Shown here in pieces: positions 8,963 through 15,694 of a DNA stretch of 64,000 nt. Both the position numbers and the translations under genes were made by a program. The stretch lies in assembly GCF_046484155.1 (NCBI RefSeq), contig NZ_JAWOBT010000036.1:3784-67783 (forward strand). The letters run 5' to 3'. The notes under the pieces are model-generated. The model worked only from the letters and a program-made list of their open reading frames with translations, searched no databases and was not told the DNA's origin. How positions within the stretch are numbered: position 1 is the stretch's first letter; each line of letters begins with the position of its first letter. Source of the DNA: Alkalibacterium sp046484155 (GTDB lineage Bacteria; Bacillota; Bacilli; Lactobacillales; Carnobacteriaceae_A).

Positions 8963-9499
8963 GTGAAAAAAGAACTGCTGTATGTGGACGGGTACAACAT
9001 GATCGGCGCCTGGCCTGAATTAGTGAAATTGAAACACCAGGATAAAATGGCAGATGCCAGGGATCTGCTATTACATGAACTGAGTAACTATGCCAAGTAC
9101 GAAGGCATAGAGATCCGTATCGTCTTTGATGCGCAGCTGGTTCCCGGTATTACGCAGCGTTATGACAAATTCGATGTCGCTGTGATTTTTACAAAAGAAG
9201 GTGAGACTGCCGACAGTTTTATCGAAAAAGCAGTCGGCGATGAAAATCTGCTCATCACGCAGGTACAGGTCGCGACCTCGGACCTGGCGGAGCAGTGGAT
9301 CATATTTCAAAAAGGCGCCACCCGTAAATCTGCGAATGAGCTGTATAAGGACATCAAACAGGCAAAAAAGAACATCGCCATCGACAGCGCCGTGTACCGC
9401 ATGCAGACGAAGACGCGCAACTCCCCTCTGAAAGAGGAAGACCGCAAGAGACTCGAAGCGTTATATTTTGATATGGTAAAAAAAACACGTAATAAATAA
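8963..9499 (+). CDS. rae1: NYN-domain ribosome-associated endoribonuclease (Rae1/YacP)
   Basis: PIN-like NYN-domain nuclease of 178 residues. The N-terminal YVDGYNMIGAWPEL holds the first catalytic Asp, and further acids lie in IRIVFDAQ and KEGETADSFIEKAV. In Bacillus subtilis this protein cleaves mRNA in the ribosomal A-site. The C-terminal helix is Lys/Arg-rich, suiting ribosome contact. Start is GTG 8963 after GAGGAGGGGAG. It is the last gene of the cysS operon, followed closely by a terminator. Confidence 0.92.
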   Translation: MKKELLYVDGYNMIGAWPELVKLKHQDKMADARDLLLHELSNYAKYEGIEIRIVFDAQLVPGITQRYDKFDVAVIFTKEGETADSFIEKAVGDENLLITQVQVATSDLAEQWIIFQKGATRKSANELYKDIKQAKKNIAIDSAVYRMQTKTRNSPLKEEDRKRLEALYFDMVKKTRNK

Positions 9500-9513
9500 G
9501 TACTAATTTAATC

Positions 9514-9560
9514 AAGCCGACTCAATTATGACTAATTATGTCATTTTGGTCGGTTTTTTT
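9514..9560 (+). terminator. Terminator of the cysS-mrnC-rlmB-rae1 operon
   Basis: Two nested inverted repeats: an outer CCGAC/GTCGG and an inner ATGAC/GTCAT, followed by seven T. The T run begins right after the outer stem. Confidence 0.85.
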
Positions 9561-9600
9561 CGTTTTTAATTAGAATTTACTCATAATGGCAAAAAAATTA

Positions 9601-9630
9601 ATGACTTAAAGATTAAAAAGTAAGTATAAT
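9601..9630 (+). promoter_or_regulatory. Candidate promoter for the sigH-like gene
   Basis: Consensus -10 TATAAT at 9625-9630 with ATGACT at 9601-9606 as a fair -35, 18 bases apart. Transcription would begin near 9637, leaving a leader of about 85 bases. Confidence 0.55.
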
Positions 9631-9634
9631 AAAA

Positions 9635-9647
9635 TGAAACGCTTTCA
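9635..9647 (+). promoter_or_regulatory. Inverted repeat at the expected sigH start site (cre-like)
   Basis: Perfect palindromic arms TGAAA and TTTCA around CGC, placed 5 bases after the -10. It resembles a catabolite-responsive element (TGWAANCGNTNWCA) but is one base short in the centre, so CcpA binding is uncertain. The position would block initiation. Confidence 0.35.
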
Positions 9648-9722
9648 AAGAATGCAAAATGACTGCCTTAAATGTGCTGTTCTGTTATTGCTAAAAAACA
9701 ATAATCAGAGGGAGAAGAGAGG

Positions 9723-10346
9723 ATGCAACTTTATACAGAAAAAGAAGAGCCACAGACAAAGAAAACATACAAAGATATCAGTGATCCAGTAGTGGATGCA
9801 TTGATTCTGCAAATTCGATCAGGAAATGATTCAGTTTTTCCAGAACTTTTAGAACGGTGTGAATCCTTATTGAGAAAGTCGACATATCGACGGTTCATCA
9901 AAGGATATGAACGCGAAGACTTGTATCAGGAAGCGTGCCTGGTTCTAGTGGAGTCCATTGAAAAATATGAACTTGACAGAGGAATGAGCTTTAATCAATA
10001 TGTTTGTTTGTCTCTAGACAATCATTTTAATCGATTGATCAGGTGGAGCAATGCAATAAAAAGAAAATCATTTAAAGACTCTTTATCTTTGGAGGGAGTC
10101 TTGGAAGAAAACGGCTATCAACTGGTGGGTCCTTCTAAAGCTCTCCAACCGGAAGATAAACCAATTGTTAATGAGACAATGGAAGAATACATAAAATATT
10201 TGTCTTCTTTCGAGAAAGAGGTATGTCTTAACTGCTTTTTGGGATATTCCTGTGATGAAATCGCAGAAGACTTAAATTGTTCTAGGGAAAAAGTTTTGAA
10301 TGCCAAGCACCGGTGTACTGAGAAGTACCGTAAGCATTTTATATAA
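9723..10346 (+). CDS. sigH: Sigma-70 family RNA polymerase sigma factor, SigH/ComX-like
   Basis: 207 residues with sigma region 2 near 55-110 (the DLYQEACLVLVESIEKYELDR core-binding helix, then a segment rich in basic and aromatic residues ending NAIKRK) and a region 4 helix-turn-helix near 165-200 (YSCDEIAEDLNCSREKVLNAKHR). Position right after rae1 and before rpmG-secE-nusG is that of Bacillus sigH. In non-sporulating Lactobacillales such factors usually switch on competence genes; this is inferred, not shown here. ATG 9723 follows GGGAGAAGAG. A separate promoter with a palindrome over the start site suggests individual regulation. Confidence 0.8.
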   Translation: MQLYTEKEEPQTKKTYKDISDPVVDALILQIRSGNDSVFPELLERCESLLRKSTYRRFIKGYEREDLYQEACLVLVESIEKYELDRGMSFNQYVCLSLDNHFNRLIRWSNAIKRKSFKDSLSLEGVLEENGYQLVGPSKALQPEDKPIVNETMEEYIKYLSSFEKEVCLNCFLGYSCDEIAEDLNCSREKVLNAKHRCTEKYRKHFI

Positions 10347-10410
10347 TGGAACAAAAATAGAGCAAACGTTTATAATGATCCTGTATTCATTGAATAGTTT
10401 CTAGTCAAAA

Positions 10411-10436
10411 TAAAAAAGCCTCTCGGGCTTTTTTTA
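10411..10436. terminator. Bidirectional terminator between sigH and the Gx transporter gene
   Basis: A run of six A, then GCC, a 4-base loop, GGC and seven T. Both strands read as stem plus T-tract, and the two flanking genes converge here. Confidence 0.8.
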
Positions 10437-10444
10437 TTTTGGTG

Positions 10445-10996
10445 CTATCTCTGCTGATTCAGTTCTTTTTCCCCCTCATGCATTTCTCTGAAGCGCTGGA
10501 TGGTCGACACATGCTCCATCAGGAAGTTAGCTGCGATCCCGATAGCTATCCCCGACAGGATGCCTACCGAAGACAGGACGGGAAGGTATAAGAGGACGGT
10601 CCACGTTTGGGCGATACTACTCGCAACGAGCAGCTGCCCCAGGTTATGCAGGATGCCGCCCGTGGCACTCACGCCGATAATGCTGACGTGTTTTCCTCCA
10701 AAGAACTTGACGAACAGCATCCCGAAATAACTAAGGAGTGCCCCGGCAGCACTGTAAAGAAAGGTTGAAAGAGTGCCTCCGAGTAACGTCGTCATTAAGA
10801 GCCGCATCCAAACCACTGTAAAACTATCTTTAAAAGGAAGCGTATAGATGGCGATGATGATTATTAGATTAGCTATTCCCAACTTTGCACCGGGTGCAAA
10901 GGCGAAAGGGAAAGGAATGCTGCGTTCGATCAAACCCAAGATAACAGCTTGGGCGGAAAGCAGCGAAATATAGATCATTTTTTGGGTGCGATTCAT
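10445..10996 (-). CDS. Gx transporter family membrane protein (heptaprenyl diphosphate synthase component I-like)
   Basis: 183-residue hydrophobic protein with about five to six membrane segments. The family hallmark PGAKLGIANLIIII follows the first helix, and IIGVSATGGILHNLGQLLVA lies in the second half, typical of Hpre_diP_synt_I/Gx proteins. The start is set at the ATG whose complement is 10994-10996, because GAAGGGA lies 6 bases upstream on the minus strand and family members begin there; a 40-residue extension is open but lacks support. Despite the old synthase name, these resemble ECF substrate-binding subunits, and many occur beside ApbE genes as here. The transported compound is unknown; a flavin- or quinone-related role is inference. 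Confidence 0.8.
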   Translation of the reverse strand: MNRTQKMIYISLLSAQAVILGLIERSIPFPFAFAPGAKLGIANLIIIIAIYTLPFKDSFTVVWMRLLMTTLLGGTLSTFLYSAAGALLSYFGMLFVKFFGGKHVSIIGVSATGGILHNLGQLLVASSIAQTWTVLLYLPVLSSVGILSGIAIGIAANFLMEHVSTIQRFREMHEGEKELNQQR

Positions 10997-11172
10997 AAAA
11001 ATCCCTTCTTTTCCACACATACTTGTAATAGCTATAGTTTGCCACAAATAGAGCCAAGTTACTACGGTCACTAAAAAAATATTAAACCAGATCCAATCTT
11101 GTGAAAACGTAGACATAATAGTGCTTTTCGGGTAATATATACAGAGAAAATGAATGGGAAGGATAATGGATA

Positions 11173-12231
11173 ATGAAAAAGCGCAATAACATGGCTTTTG
11201 CCTTGATAGGGCTACCTCTTTTCACGTTATTTTTAAGTGCTTGTGAAGAACAGGACCCAAGAGGACTGGCTGAGAGACCCATTGAACGCACGGAATTTTT
11301 ACTTGGAACAGTTGCAAGCATTAAAGTATACAATGAAGGGCAAGAAGGGGCCTTGGATCTGGCTTTTGAACGTGTCACAGAACTTGATGAGTGGTTTGCG
11401 ATGCAGAAAGAAGATTCCGAAATTTCAGAAGTGAACCGTCAAGCAGGAATAGCGCCGGTAGAAGTGTCTGAAGAAGTCTTTCACGTGATGGAGCGCGCTC
11501 TTTATTATGCGGAAGAATCCGATGGGAAATTTGACCCGACCATTGGAGCAGTGACGAGTTTATGGAATATCGGACAGGAAGACGCAGCTGTCCCTGACCA
11601 GGATGAATTAGATGCCATATTAGATGTCGTTGACTACAACTTAGTTGAGTTAAACGAAGAAGACCAGACCATTTTTCTTCAAGAAGAAGGAATGAAAATT
11701 GACTTGGGCGCGATTGCCAAAGGTTATATTACCGATGAGGCTGCACGGGTGCTGAAAGCAGAAGACGTGAATACCGCGATCATCGATTTAGGCGGGGATA
11801 TCGTAGTCGTGGGTAACAGTACGCGAGGTGAAGATGAACCTTGGCGTGTGGGGATTCAAGATCCTTATGGTGAACGTGGCGCCATACTCGGAATGATCGA
11901 TCTTGCAGACAGCGCGATTGTAACGTCAGGCATCTATGAACGCAATATCGAAGTGGATGGAAAGTCTTATCACCACTTAATGAACCCGGCAACAGGTTTT
12001 CCTGTCGAAAACAATATATCCGGTATCAGCATCATTGCAGACAATGCGATGGATGCAGATGCGATAGCGAACATTGCTTTTTCGAAGGGAGTGGAAGAGG
12101 GACTTGTCTATATTAATGAGATGCCGGGTGTAGACGTCATCTATGTAACGAAAGATAAAGAAGTGTACGCTTCAGATAATGTCTTTGACCGAGTGGAAAT
12201 TACAGATGAATCTTTTGAGAAAGTAGAATAG
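11173..12231 (+). CDS. apbE: FAD:protein FMN transferase (ApbE), lipoprotein
   Basis: 352 residues with an N-terminal lipoprotein signal (hydrophobic core then LSAC, Cys24), so the enzyme sits on the outer face of the membrane. ApbE covalently attaches FMN from FAD to Thr/Ser of target proteins. Family features seen: TEFLLGT near 37, DPTIGAVTSLW near 121, DLGAIAKGYITDEAA near 178, IDLGGDIVVVG near 204, and the C-terminal MNPATGFPV with SIIADNAMDADAIA near 280-300, which carries metal-binding residues. It diverges from the Gx transporter gene. The flavinylated partner is not in this window. In Listeria the ApbE-type lipoprotein FmnB serves extracellular electron transfer. Confidence 0.93.
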   Translation: MKKRNNMAFALIGLPLFTLFLSACEEQDPRGLAERPIERTEFLLGTVASIKVYNEGQEGALDLAFERVTELDEWFAMQKEDSEISEVNRQAGIAPVEVSEEVFHVMERALYYAEESDGKFDPTIGAVTSLWNIGQEDAAVPDQDELDAILDVVDYNLVELNEEDQTIFLQEEGMKIDLGAIAKGYITDEAARVLKAEDVNTAIIDLGGDIVVVGNSTRGEDEPWRVGIQDPYGERGAILGMIDLADSAIVTSGIYERNIEVDGKSYHHLMNPATGFPVENNISGISIIADNAMDADAIANIAFSKGVEEGLVYINEMPGVDVIYVTKDKEVYASDNVFDRVEITDESFEKVE

Positions 12232-12237
12232 ACTGAA

Positions 12238-12266
12238 TTGACAGTCTTTCATATAGATGTTAAAGT
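12238..12266 (+). promoter_or_regulatory. Promoter for rpmG-secE
   Basis: Consensus -35 TTGACA (12238-12243), 17-base spacer, -10 TAAAGT (12261-12266) preceded by TGT (extended -10). It begins 7 bases after the apbE stop. Confidence 0.75.
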
Positions 12267-12320
12267 GTAAAGGATACCGGATAAATTTAGATATGTAATG
12301 CGAAAAGCGAGGATAAACCA

Positions 12321-12470
12321 ATGAAAAAAAAATTAGCATTAGCCTGTACGGAATGTGGATCACGAAACTACTCTAAAGAAGTAGGCGATAAAACTCGTAC
12401 AGAGCGTTTAGAAATAAAAAAATACTGTCGTTATTGTAAAAAACACACATTGCACAGAGAAACAAAATAA
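12321..12470 (+). CDS. rpmG: 50S ribosomal protein L33
   Basis: 49-residue basic protein. Two CxxC pairs (CTEC near 9-12 and CRYC near 36-39) make it the zinc-binding form of L33. Bacilli often carry several L33 paralogues, zinc-dependent and zinc-free, swapped according to zinc supply; only this copy is visible here. ATG 12321 follows GAGGATAAACCA. The gene heads the rpmG-secE-nusG group, the usual order in Firmicutes. Confidence 0.93.
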   Translation: MKKKLALACTECGSRNYSKEVGDKTRTERLEIKKYCRYCKKHTLHRETK

Positions 12471-12503
12471 AGGCGAGTGAAATGAAAGCGGAAGGAGAAA
12501 TAC

Positions 12504-12680
12504 ATGAATAAAGTCAAAACGTTTTTAGGTGAAGTTAAGCATGAATTAAAAGAAACAACCTGGCCTACAAAAGGAGCCATGAAAAAAAATACATTAACTG
12601 TATTTGGTGTCATGATATTCTTTGGCATTTTCTTCTATGCTGTTGACTCTGTCATTACTTTTTCGTTGAATTTAATGTGA
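12504..12680 (+). CDS. secE: Preprotein translocase subunit SecE
   Basis: 58 residues with one C-terminal membrane helix (about 34-56) and the conserved cytoplasmic amphipathic segment FLGEVKHELKETTWPTK, whose TWP motif contacts SecY. SecE clamps the SecYEG channel. Single-span SecE is usual in Gram-positives. AAGGAG precedes the ATG at 12504. It lies between rpmG and nusG, but a terminator follows at 12743-12784. Confidence 0.95.
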   Translation: MNKVKTFLGEVKHELKETTWPTKGAMKKNTLTVFGVMIFFGIFFYAVDSVITFSLNLM

Positions 12681-12716
12681 CAAAAGCTAAAATAAGTAGA
12701 ATTCATTAAGGCTTCG

Positions 12717-12725
12717 TGCTATACT
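12717..12725 (+). promoter_or_regulatory. Extended -10 element upstream of nusG
   Basis: TGC then TATACT (12720-12725). No good -35 is visible 17 bases upstream. If active, transcription would start near 12732, only about 11 bases before the terminator hairpin. Confidence 0.4.
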
Positions 12726-12742
12726 ACATTACGAGAACCGAT

Positions 12743-12784
12743 AAAAACCTTCTCTTTCGCAGCACGCGAAGAAGGTTTTTTTAA
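12743..12784 (+). terminator. Terminator or attenuator between secE and nusG
   Basis: The stem pairs ACCTTCT with AGAAGGT around an inner TTCGC/GCGAA pairing, followed by seven T. nusG starts 31 bases later with no promoter in between, so nusG mRNA must arise by read-through of this element. Confidence 0.8.
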
Positions 12785-12814
12785 TACAAAAAAACAGGAA
12801 AAAAGGAGTCAAAA

Positions 12815-13378
12815 ATGAATTCGAACATGGAAGAATTAGAAACTTCAAAAGCGTGGTATGTCTTACAGGCGTATTCAGGTTATGAAAATAAAGTGAAACA
12901 AAACTTGGAATCTCGGGCGCAAAGCATGAATATGGAACATAATATCCTGCAAGTGTTGATACCTGAAGAAGAAAAAACCCAAGAAAAAGATGGCAAAACA
13001 AAAACGGAAATGGAAAAAACGTTCCCTGGTTATGTATTAGTTGAAATGATCATGTCAGATGAAGCCTGGTATATCGTGAGAAATACACCGGGAGTAACAG
13101 GCTTTGTAGGGTCACACGGCGCAGGGAGCAAGCCCGCACCTTTGTTACCTGAAGAGATGGATCAAATTCTCCGTAGTATGGGTATTAATCCGCGTAAAGT
13201 GGAAATGGACCTGGAAATCGGCGAACGTATCAAAATCAATGACGGGGCCTTTGCTGGCATGGAAGGAAATGTAACAGCGCTCGAAACTGAAAAAGGTAAA
13301 ATTAAAGCATCGATAGAAATGTTCGGTAGAGAAACGAATACAGAACTGGATTACAATCAAATCTCAAAAATAGATTAA
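12815..13378 (+). CDS. nusG: Transcription termination/antitermination factor NusG
   Basis: 187 residues. The NGN domain opens with AWYVLQAYSGYENKVKQNL and contains FPGYVLVEM and RNTPGVTGFVG; a C-terminal KOW domain starts near IKINDGAFAGMEG. The NGN domain binds the RNA polymerase clamp; in Gram-positives it can promote sequence-specific pausing, and the KOW domain contacts ribosomal S10 or Rho. About ten non-conserved residues precede the NGN domain. The start at 12815 follows AAAAAGGAG. A terminator upstream and a 26-bp palindrome over the stop codon suggest that expression is tightly set. Confidence 0.96.
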   Translation: MNSNMEELETSKAWYVLQAYSGYENKVKQNLESRAQSMNMEHNILQVLIPEEEKTQEKDGKTKTEMEKTFPGYVLVEMIMSDEAWYIVRNTPGVTGFVGSHGAGSKPAPLLPEEMDQILRSMGINPRKVEMDLEIGERIKINDGAFAGMEGNVTALETEKGKIKASIEMFGRETNTELDYNQISKID

Positions 13379-13396
13379 GCAATATTGCTTAATCTA
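13371..13396. repeat. Perfect 26-bp palindrome over the nusG stop and rplK -35
   Basis: Two 13-base arms (13371-13383, 13384-13396) with no spacer. It contains the nusG stop (13376-13378) and the -35 hexamer TTGCTT of the rplK promoter. No T-tract follows, so it is not a standard terminator; an operator or mRNA 3' stabilizer is possible. Confidence 0.6.
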
Positions 13397-13413
13397 TTAA
13401 AGTATGGTAATAT
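13385..13413 (+). promoter_or_regulatory. Promoter for rplK-rplA
   Basis: -35 TTGCTT (13385-13390), 17 bases, then TGG and -10 TAATAT (13408-13413). Transcription would start near 13420, giving a leader of about 108 bases before rplK. Confidence 0.65.
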
Positions 13414-13527
13414 TTACAAGTGCGCTTTATACACTTTTTCAGTGTAAAGGGGTAGAAACATAGTGGGAGAGGAAAATTGAAACCTCATTTAACCACTCAC
13501 GGACACAAAATCAAGGAGGTATGTCTC

Positions 13528-13953
13528 GTGGCAAAAAAAGTAGTCAAGATCGTAAAATTACAAATACCCGCAGGGAAAGCTAATCCAGCACCCCCAGTAG
13601 GTCCGGCATTAGGACAAGCTCAAGTAAACATTATGGGATTCTGTAAGGAGTTTAACGCTCGTACAGCTGACCAGGCAGGTATGATCATTCCTGTAGTTAT
13701 TTCTGTTTATGAAGATCGTTCATTCACATTTATCACTAAAACACCACCTGCAGCAGTATTACTTAAAAAAGCAGCTGGCGTTGAGTCTGGTTCTGGCGAA
13801 CCAAACACTAAAAAAGTGGCATCTGTTACAAGCGATCAAGTTAGAGAAATTGCTGAAACAAAAATGGAAGACCTAAACGCAGCTAGTGTTGAAGCAGCAA
13901 TGCGCATGGTTGAAGGTACAGCACGTAGCATGGGATTCACTGTCAAAGGTTAA
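13528..13953 (+). CDS. rplK: 50S ribosomal protein L11
   Basis: 141 residues. Typical N-terminal domain PAGKANPAPPVGPALGQAQVNIMGFCKEFN and C-terminal rRNA-binding domain with SVEAAMRMVEGTARSMG. L11 forms the GTPase-associated stalk base with helices 43/44 of 23S rRNA. I set the start at GTG 13528, 7 bases after AAGGAGGT, giving MAKKVVKIVKL as in relatives; a frame extension to 13477 is open but unsupported. Confidence 0.96.
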   Translation: MAKKVVKIVKLQIPAGKANPAPPVGPALGQAQVNIMGFCKEFNARTADQAGMIIPVVISVYEDRSFTFITKTPPAAVLLKKAAGVESGSGEPNTKKVASVTSDQVREIAETKMEDLNAASVEAAMRMVEGTARSMGFTVKG

Positions 13954-13977
13954 TTAGACAATCTCATTGCTTGCTGA

Positions 13978-14085
13978 CTCCGCATCCAATCATTTAGAGA
14001 TGACTTTAAATGGAACTGAAGGTATCGGCTTAGTCAATACCTTCAAGTGCGGAGATCAAGTGGGAGGTCAAACCGTTAATACCAC
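13978..14085 (+). promoter_or_regulatory. Structured leader of rplA, probable L1 autoregulatory site
   Basis: Between rplK and rplA the RNA can fold as an outer stem (13978-13984 with 14048-14054), an inner 8-bp stem (14018-14025 with 14037-14044), and a third GUGG/CCAC stem (14060-14063, 14082-14085) enclosing GAGGTCAAACCGTTAATA. Lactobacillales often show a similar GTGGGAGG...CCGTTAATACCAC block before rplA, and L1 represses its own mRNA in many bacteria. The exact family match is from memory. Confidence 0.55.
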
Positions 14086-14103
14086 AATAAGGAGGAAAAA
14101 ATT

Positions 14104-14799
14104 ATGGCGAAAAAAAGCAAAAAATTCTTAGCTGCTTTAGAAAAAGTAGACAGAGAAAATAAATATGATGCAACTGAAGCTTTAAAATTAGTTAAAGAAC
14201 TAGACTACTCTAACTTCGACGCTAGTATTGAAGTGGCTTACAGATTAGGTGTAGATCCTAAACAAGCGGATCAACAGATTCGTGGCGCAATGGTATTACC
14301 ACACGGAACAGGTAAAACTCAAACGGTTATTGTTTTCGCAAAAGGCGATGCTGCTAAAGCTGCTGAAGAAGCAGGCGCAGATTACGTTGGCGACAGCGAC
14401 CTAGTAGAAAAAGTTCAAGGTGGATGGTTAGACTTTGACGTAGTTGTTGCAGCTCCAGATATGATGGCTGAAGTAGGGAAATTGGGTCGTGTGTTAGGAC
14501 CTAAAGGATTAATGCCTAACCCTAAAACAGGAACAGTTACACCAGATGTAGCAAAAGCTGTTAATGACATCAAAGCTGGTCAAGTCACATACCGTGTCGA
14601 CCGTCAGTCAAATGTACACGTACCGATCGGTAAAGTATCATTTGATCTTGAAAAATTACAAGAAAACTTAGCTGCATTGCATGATGTTATTGTAAAAGCT
14701 AAACCTGCAAGTTCTAAAGGTGTTTACATTAAAAACATGGCAATAGCAAGCACGTTTGGTCCTGGCGTAAAAGTAGACCCAAGTTCAGTTCTTAAATAA
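14104..14799 (+). CDS. rplA: 50S ribosomal protein L1
   Basis: 231 residues, full length for the family. Signature KPKTGTVTPDVAKAV-like segment (MPNPKTGTVTPDVAKAVNDIKAG near 138-160) and GTGKTQTVIVFAKGD in domain II. L1 binds helix 76-78 of 23S rRNA at the E-site stalk and represses its own mRNA. ATG 14104 follows AAGGAGG. It is separated from rplK by a 150-base structured region rather than the usual short gap. Confidence 0.96.
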   Translation: MAKKSKKFLAALEKVDRENKYDATEALKLVKELDYSNFDASIEVAYRLGVDPKQADQQIRGAMVLPHGTGKTQTVIVFAKGDAAKAAEEAGADYVGDSDLVEKVQGGWLDFDVVVAAPDMMAEVGKLGRVLGPKGLMPNPKTGTVTPDVAKAVNDIKAGQVTYRVDRQSNVHVPIGKVSFDLEKLQENLAALHDVIVKAKPASSKGVYIKNMAIASTFGPGVKVDPSSVLK

Positions 14800-14814
14800 A
14801 AAAGTTTAATTTCT

Positions 14815-14857
14815 CTTGACCTGCATAAGATAGCTTGCTATACTTACTCAGGTCAAG
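14815..14857. repeat. 9-bp inverted repeat bracketing the rplJ promoter
   Basis: CTTGACCTG (14815-14823) and CAGGTCAAG (14849-14857) lie on either side of the core promoter, with a smaller ATAGC/GCTAT repeat between them (14830-14841). The left arm contains the -35 and the right arm the expected start site. Operator-like; no T-tract follows. Confidence 0.6.
14816..14844 (+). promoter_or_regulatory. Promoter for rplJ-rplL
   Basis: -35 TTGACC (14816-14821), 17 bases, TGC then -10 TATACT (14839-14844): a near-consensus extended -10 promoter. Confidence 0.8.
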
Positions 14858-14879
14858 GAAATAACTTTAATTAAATATG

Positions 14880-15028
14880 CATTGATAAATGAAGGTAGTG
14901 GGTTACTATTACCGGATAATACCGAAGACAGTATGTGGCTCAGGCCTTAATACCATACCGAGGACACATGTGATTACATTAATCAACTATGATCCCTCTA
15001 TGTCTACGGTGACATGGGGTTTTTTTGT
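14880..15028 (+). promoter_or_regulatory. Ribosomal protein L10 leader
   Basis: The transcribed leader of rplJ carries the elements of the Firmicute L10 leader: GACAGUAUGUGGCUC, GGCCUUAAU and ACCGAGGAC segments (14930-14975) followed by a terminator. L10 (with L7/L12) binding to this RNA is expected to favour the terminator and shut off rplJL. Recognition is from memory of the RNA family, not an alignment. Confidence 0.75.
14993..15026 (+). terminator. Attenuator terminator of the rplJL leader
   Basis: Stem CCCTCTATGTC with GTGACATGGGG (one G-T pair and small mismatches), loop TACG, then seven T at 15020-15026. It lies within the L10 leader, 73 bases before rplJ. Confidence 0.8.
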
Positions 15029-15098
15029 GCGATAAATTCTTTTTGGAATGTAAGTGAAATCAGACCCTCATATCAATCGATCAGGAGGTGAAATATCA

Positions 15099-15608
15099 AT
15101 GAGTAAAGCAAATGTCATTGCAAAAAAAGAAGAGGTCGTCAATGATATTACGAAAAAATTTCAAGACGCTGAAGCTGTCATAGTTTTTGACTATCGTGGT
15201 TTAACAGTGGAACAAATGACTGAGTTACGTAAACAATTGCGTGAATCAGGAATTGAAATCCGTGTATTGAAAAACACTATGCTTCGTCGTGCTGCAGAAG
15301 CTGCTGAATTGTCAGAGTTAGTAGATATCTTTAAAGGACCTACAGCTGTAGCATTCAGTAACGAAGAAGTGGTTGCCCCTGCAAAGATCATCGCAGAATT
15401 TGCTAAAACAGCAGAAGCTTTAGAAATTAAAGGTGGCGTATTAGAAGGTAAAGTGGCAAGTGTTGACCAAATCAACAAAATTGCTAAACTACCAAGCAGA
15501 GACGGGTTACTTTCTATGCTATTATCTGTACTTCAAGCACCTATTCGAAACACAGCCTTGGCAATCAAAGCTGTTGCAGAGAAGAAAGAAGAAGAAGAAG
15601 CTGCATAA
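15099..15608 (+). CDS. rplJ: 50S ribosomal protein L10
   Basis: 169 residues. Family segments VIFDYRGLTVEQMTELRKQLRESG and LKNTMLRRAAE are in the N-terminal rRNA-binding domain, and the C-terminal helix that holds L7/L12 dimers ends in a Glu-rich tail. Start ATG 15099 is 8 bases after AGGAGGTG; the longer frame from 15054 has no site and includes leader sequence. Regulated through the upstream L10 leader. Confidence 0.96.
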   Translation: MSKANVIAKKEEVVNDITKKFQDAEAVIVFDYRGLTVEQMTELRKQLRESGIEIRVLKNTMLRRAAEAAELSELVDIFKGPTAVAFSNEEVVAPAKIIAEFAKTAEALEIKGGVLEGKVASVDQINKIAKLPSRDGLLSMLLSVLQAPIRNTALAIKAVAEKKEEEEAA

Positions 15609-15694
15609 AGCAGTCTATTCGACTGATTTACAGCTATGCTTTTGTATAGCCGGTTAAAAAAACTAATTTAAACTACAAATGGAGGAAAACAAAA

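Noticed and set aside
10997..11116. 40-codon N-terminal extension of the Gx transporter
   Set aside because: Family members begin at the internal Met, which has a good ribosome binding site; the extension runs through the divergent promoter region.
13477..13527. Extended start for rplK (likewise rplJ from 15054, infA from 53173, rplR from 49415)
   Set aside because: Extensions cover leaders or ribosome binding sites and do not match the family N-termini; the internal starts have strong, well-spaced sites.
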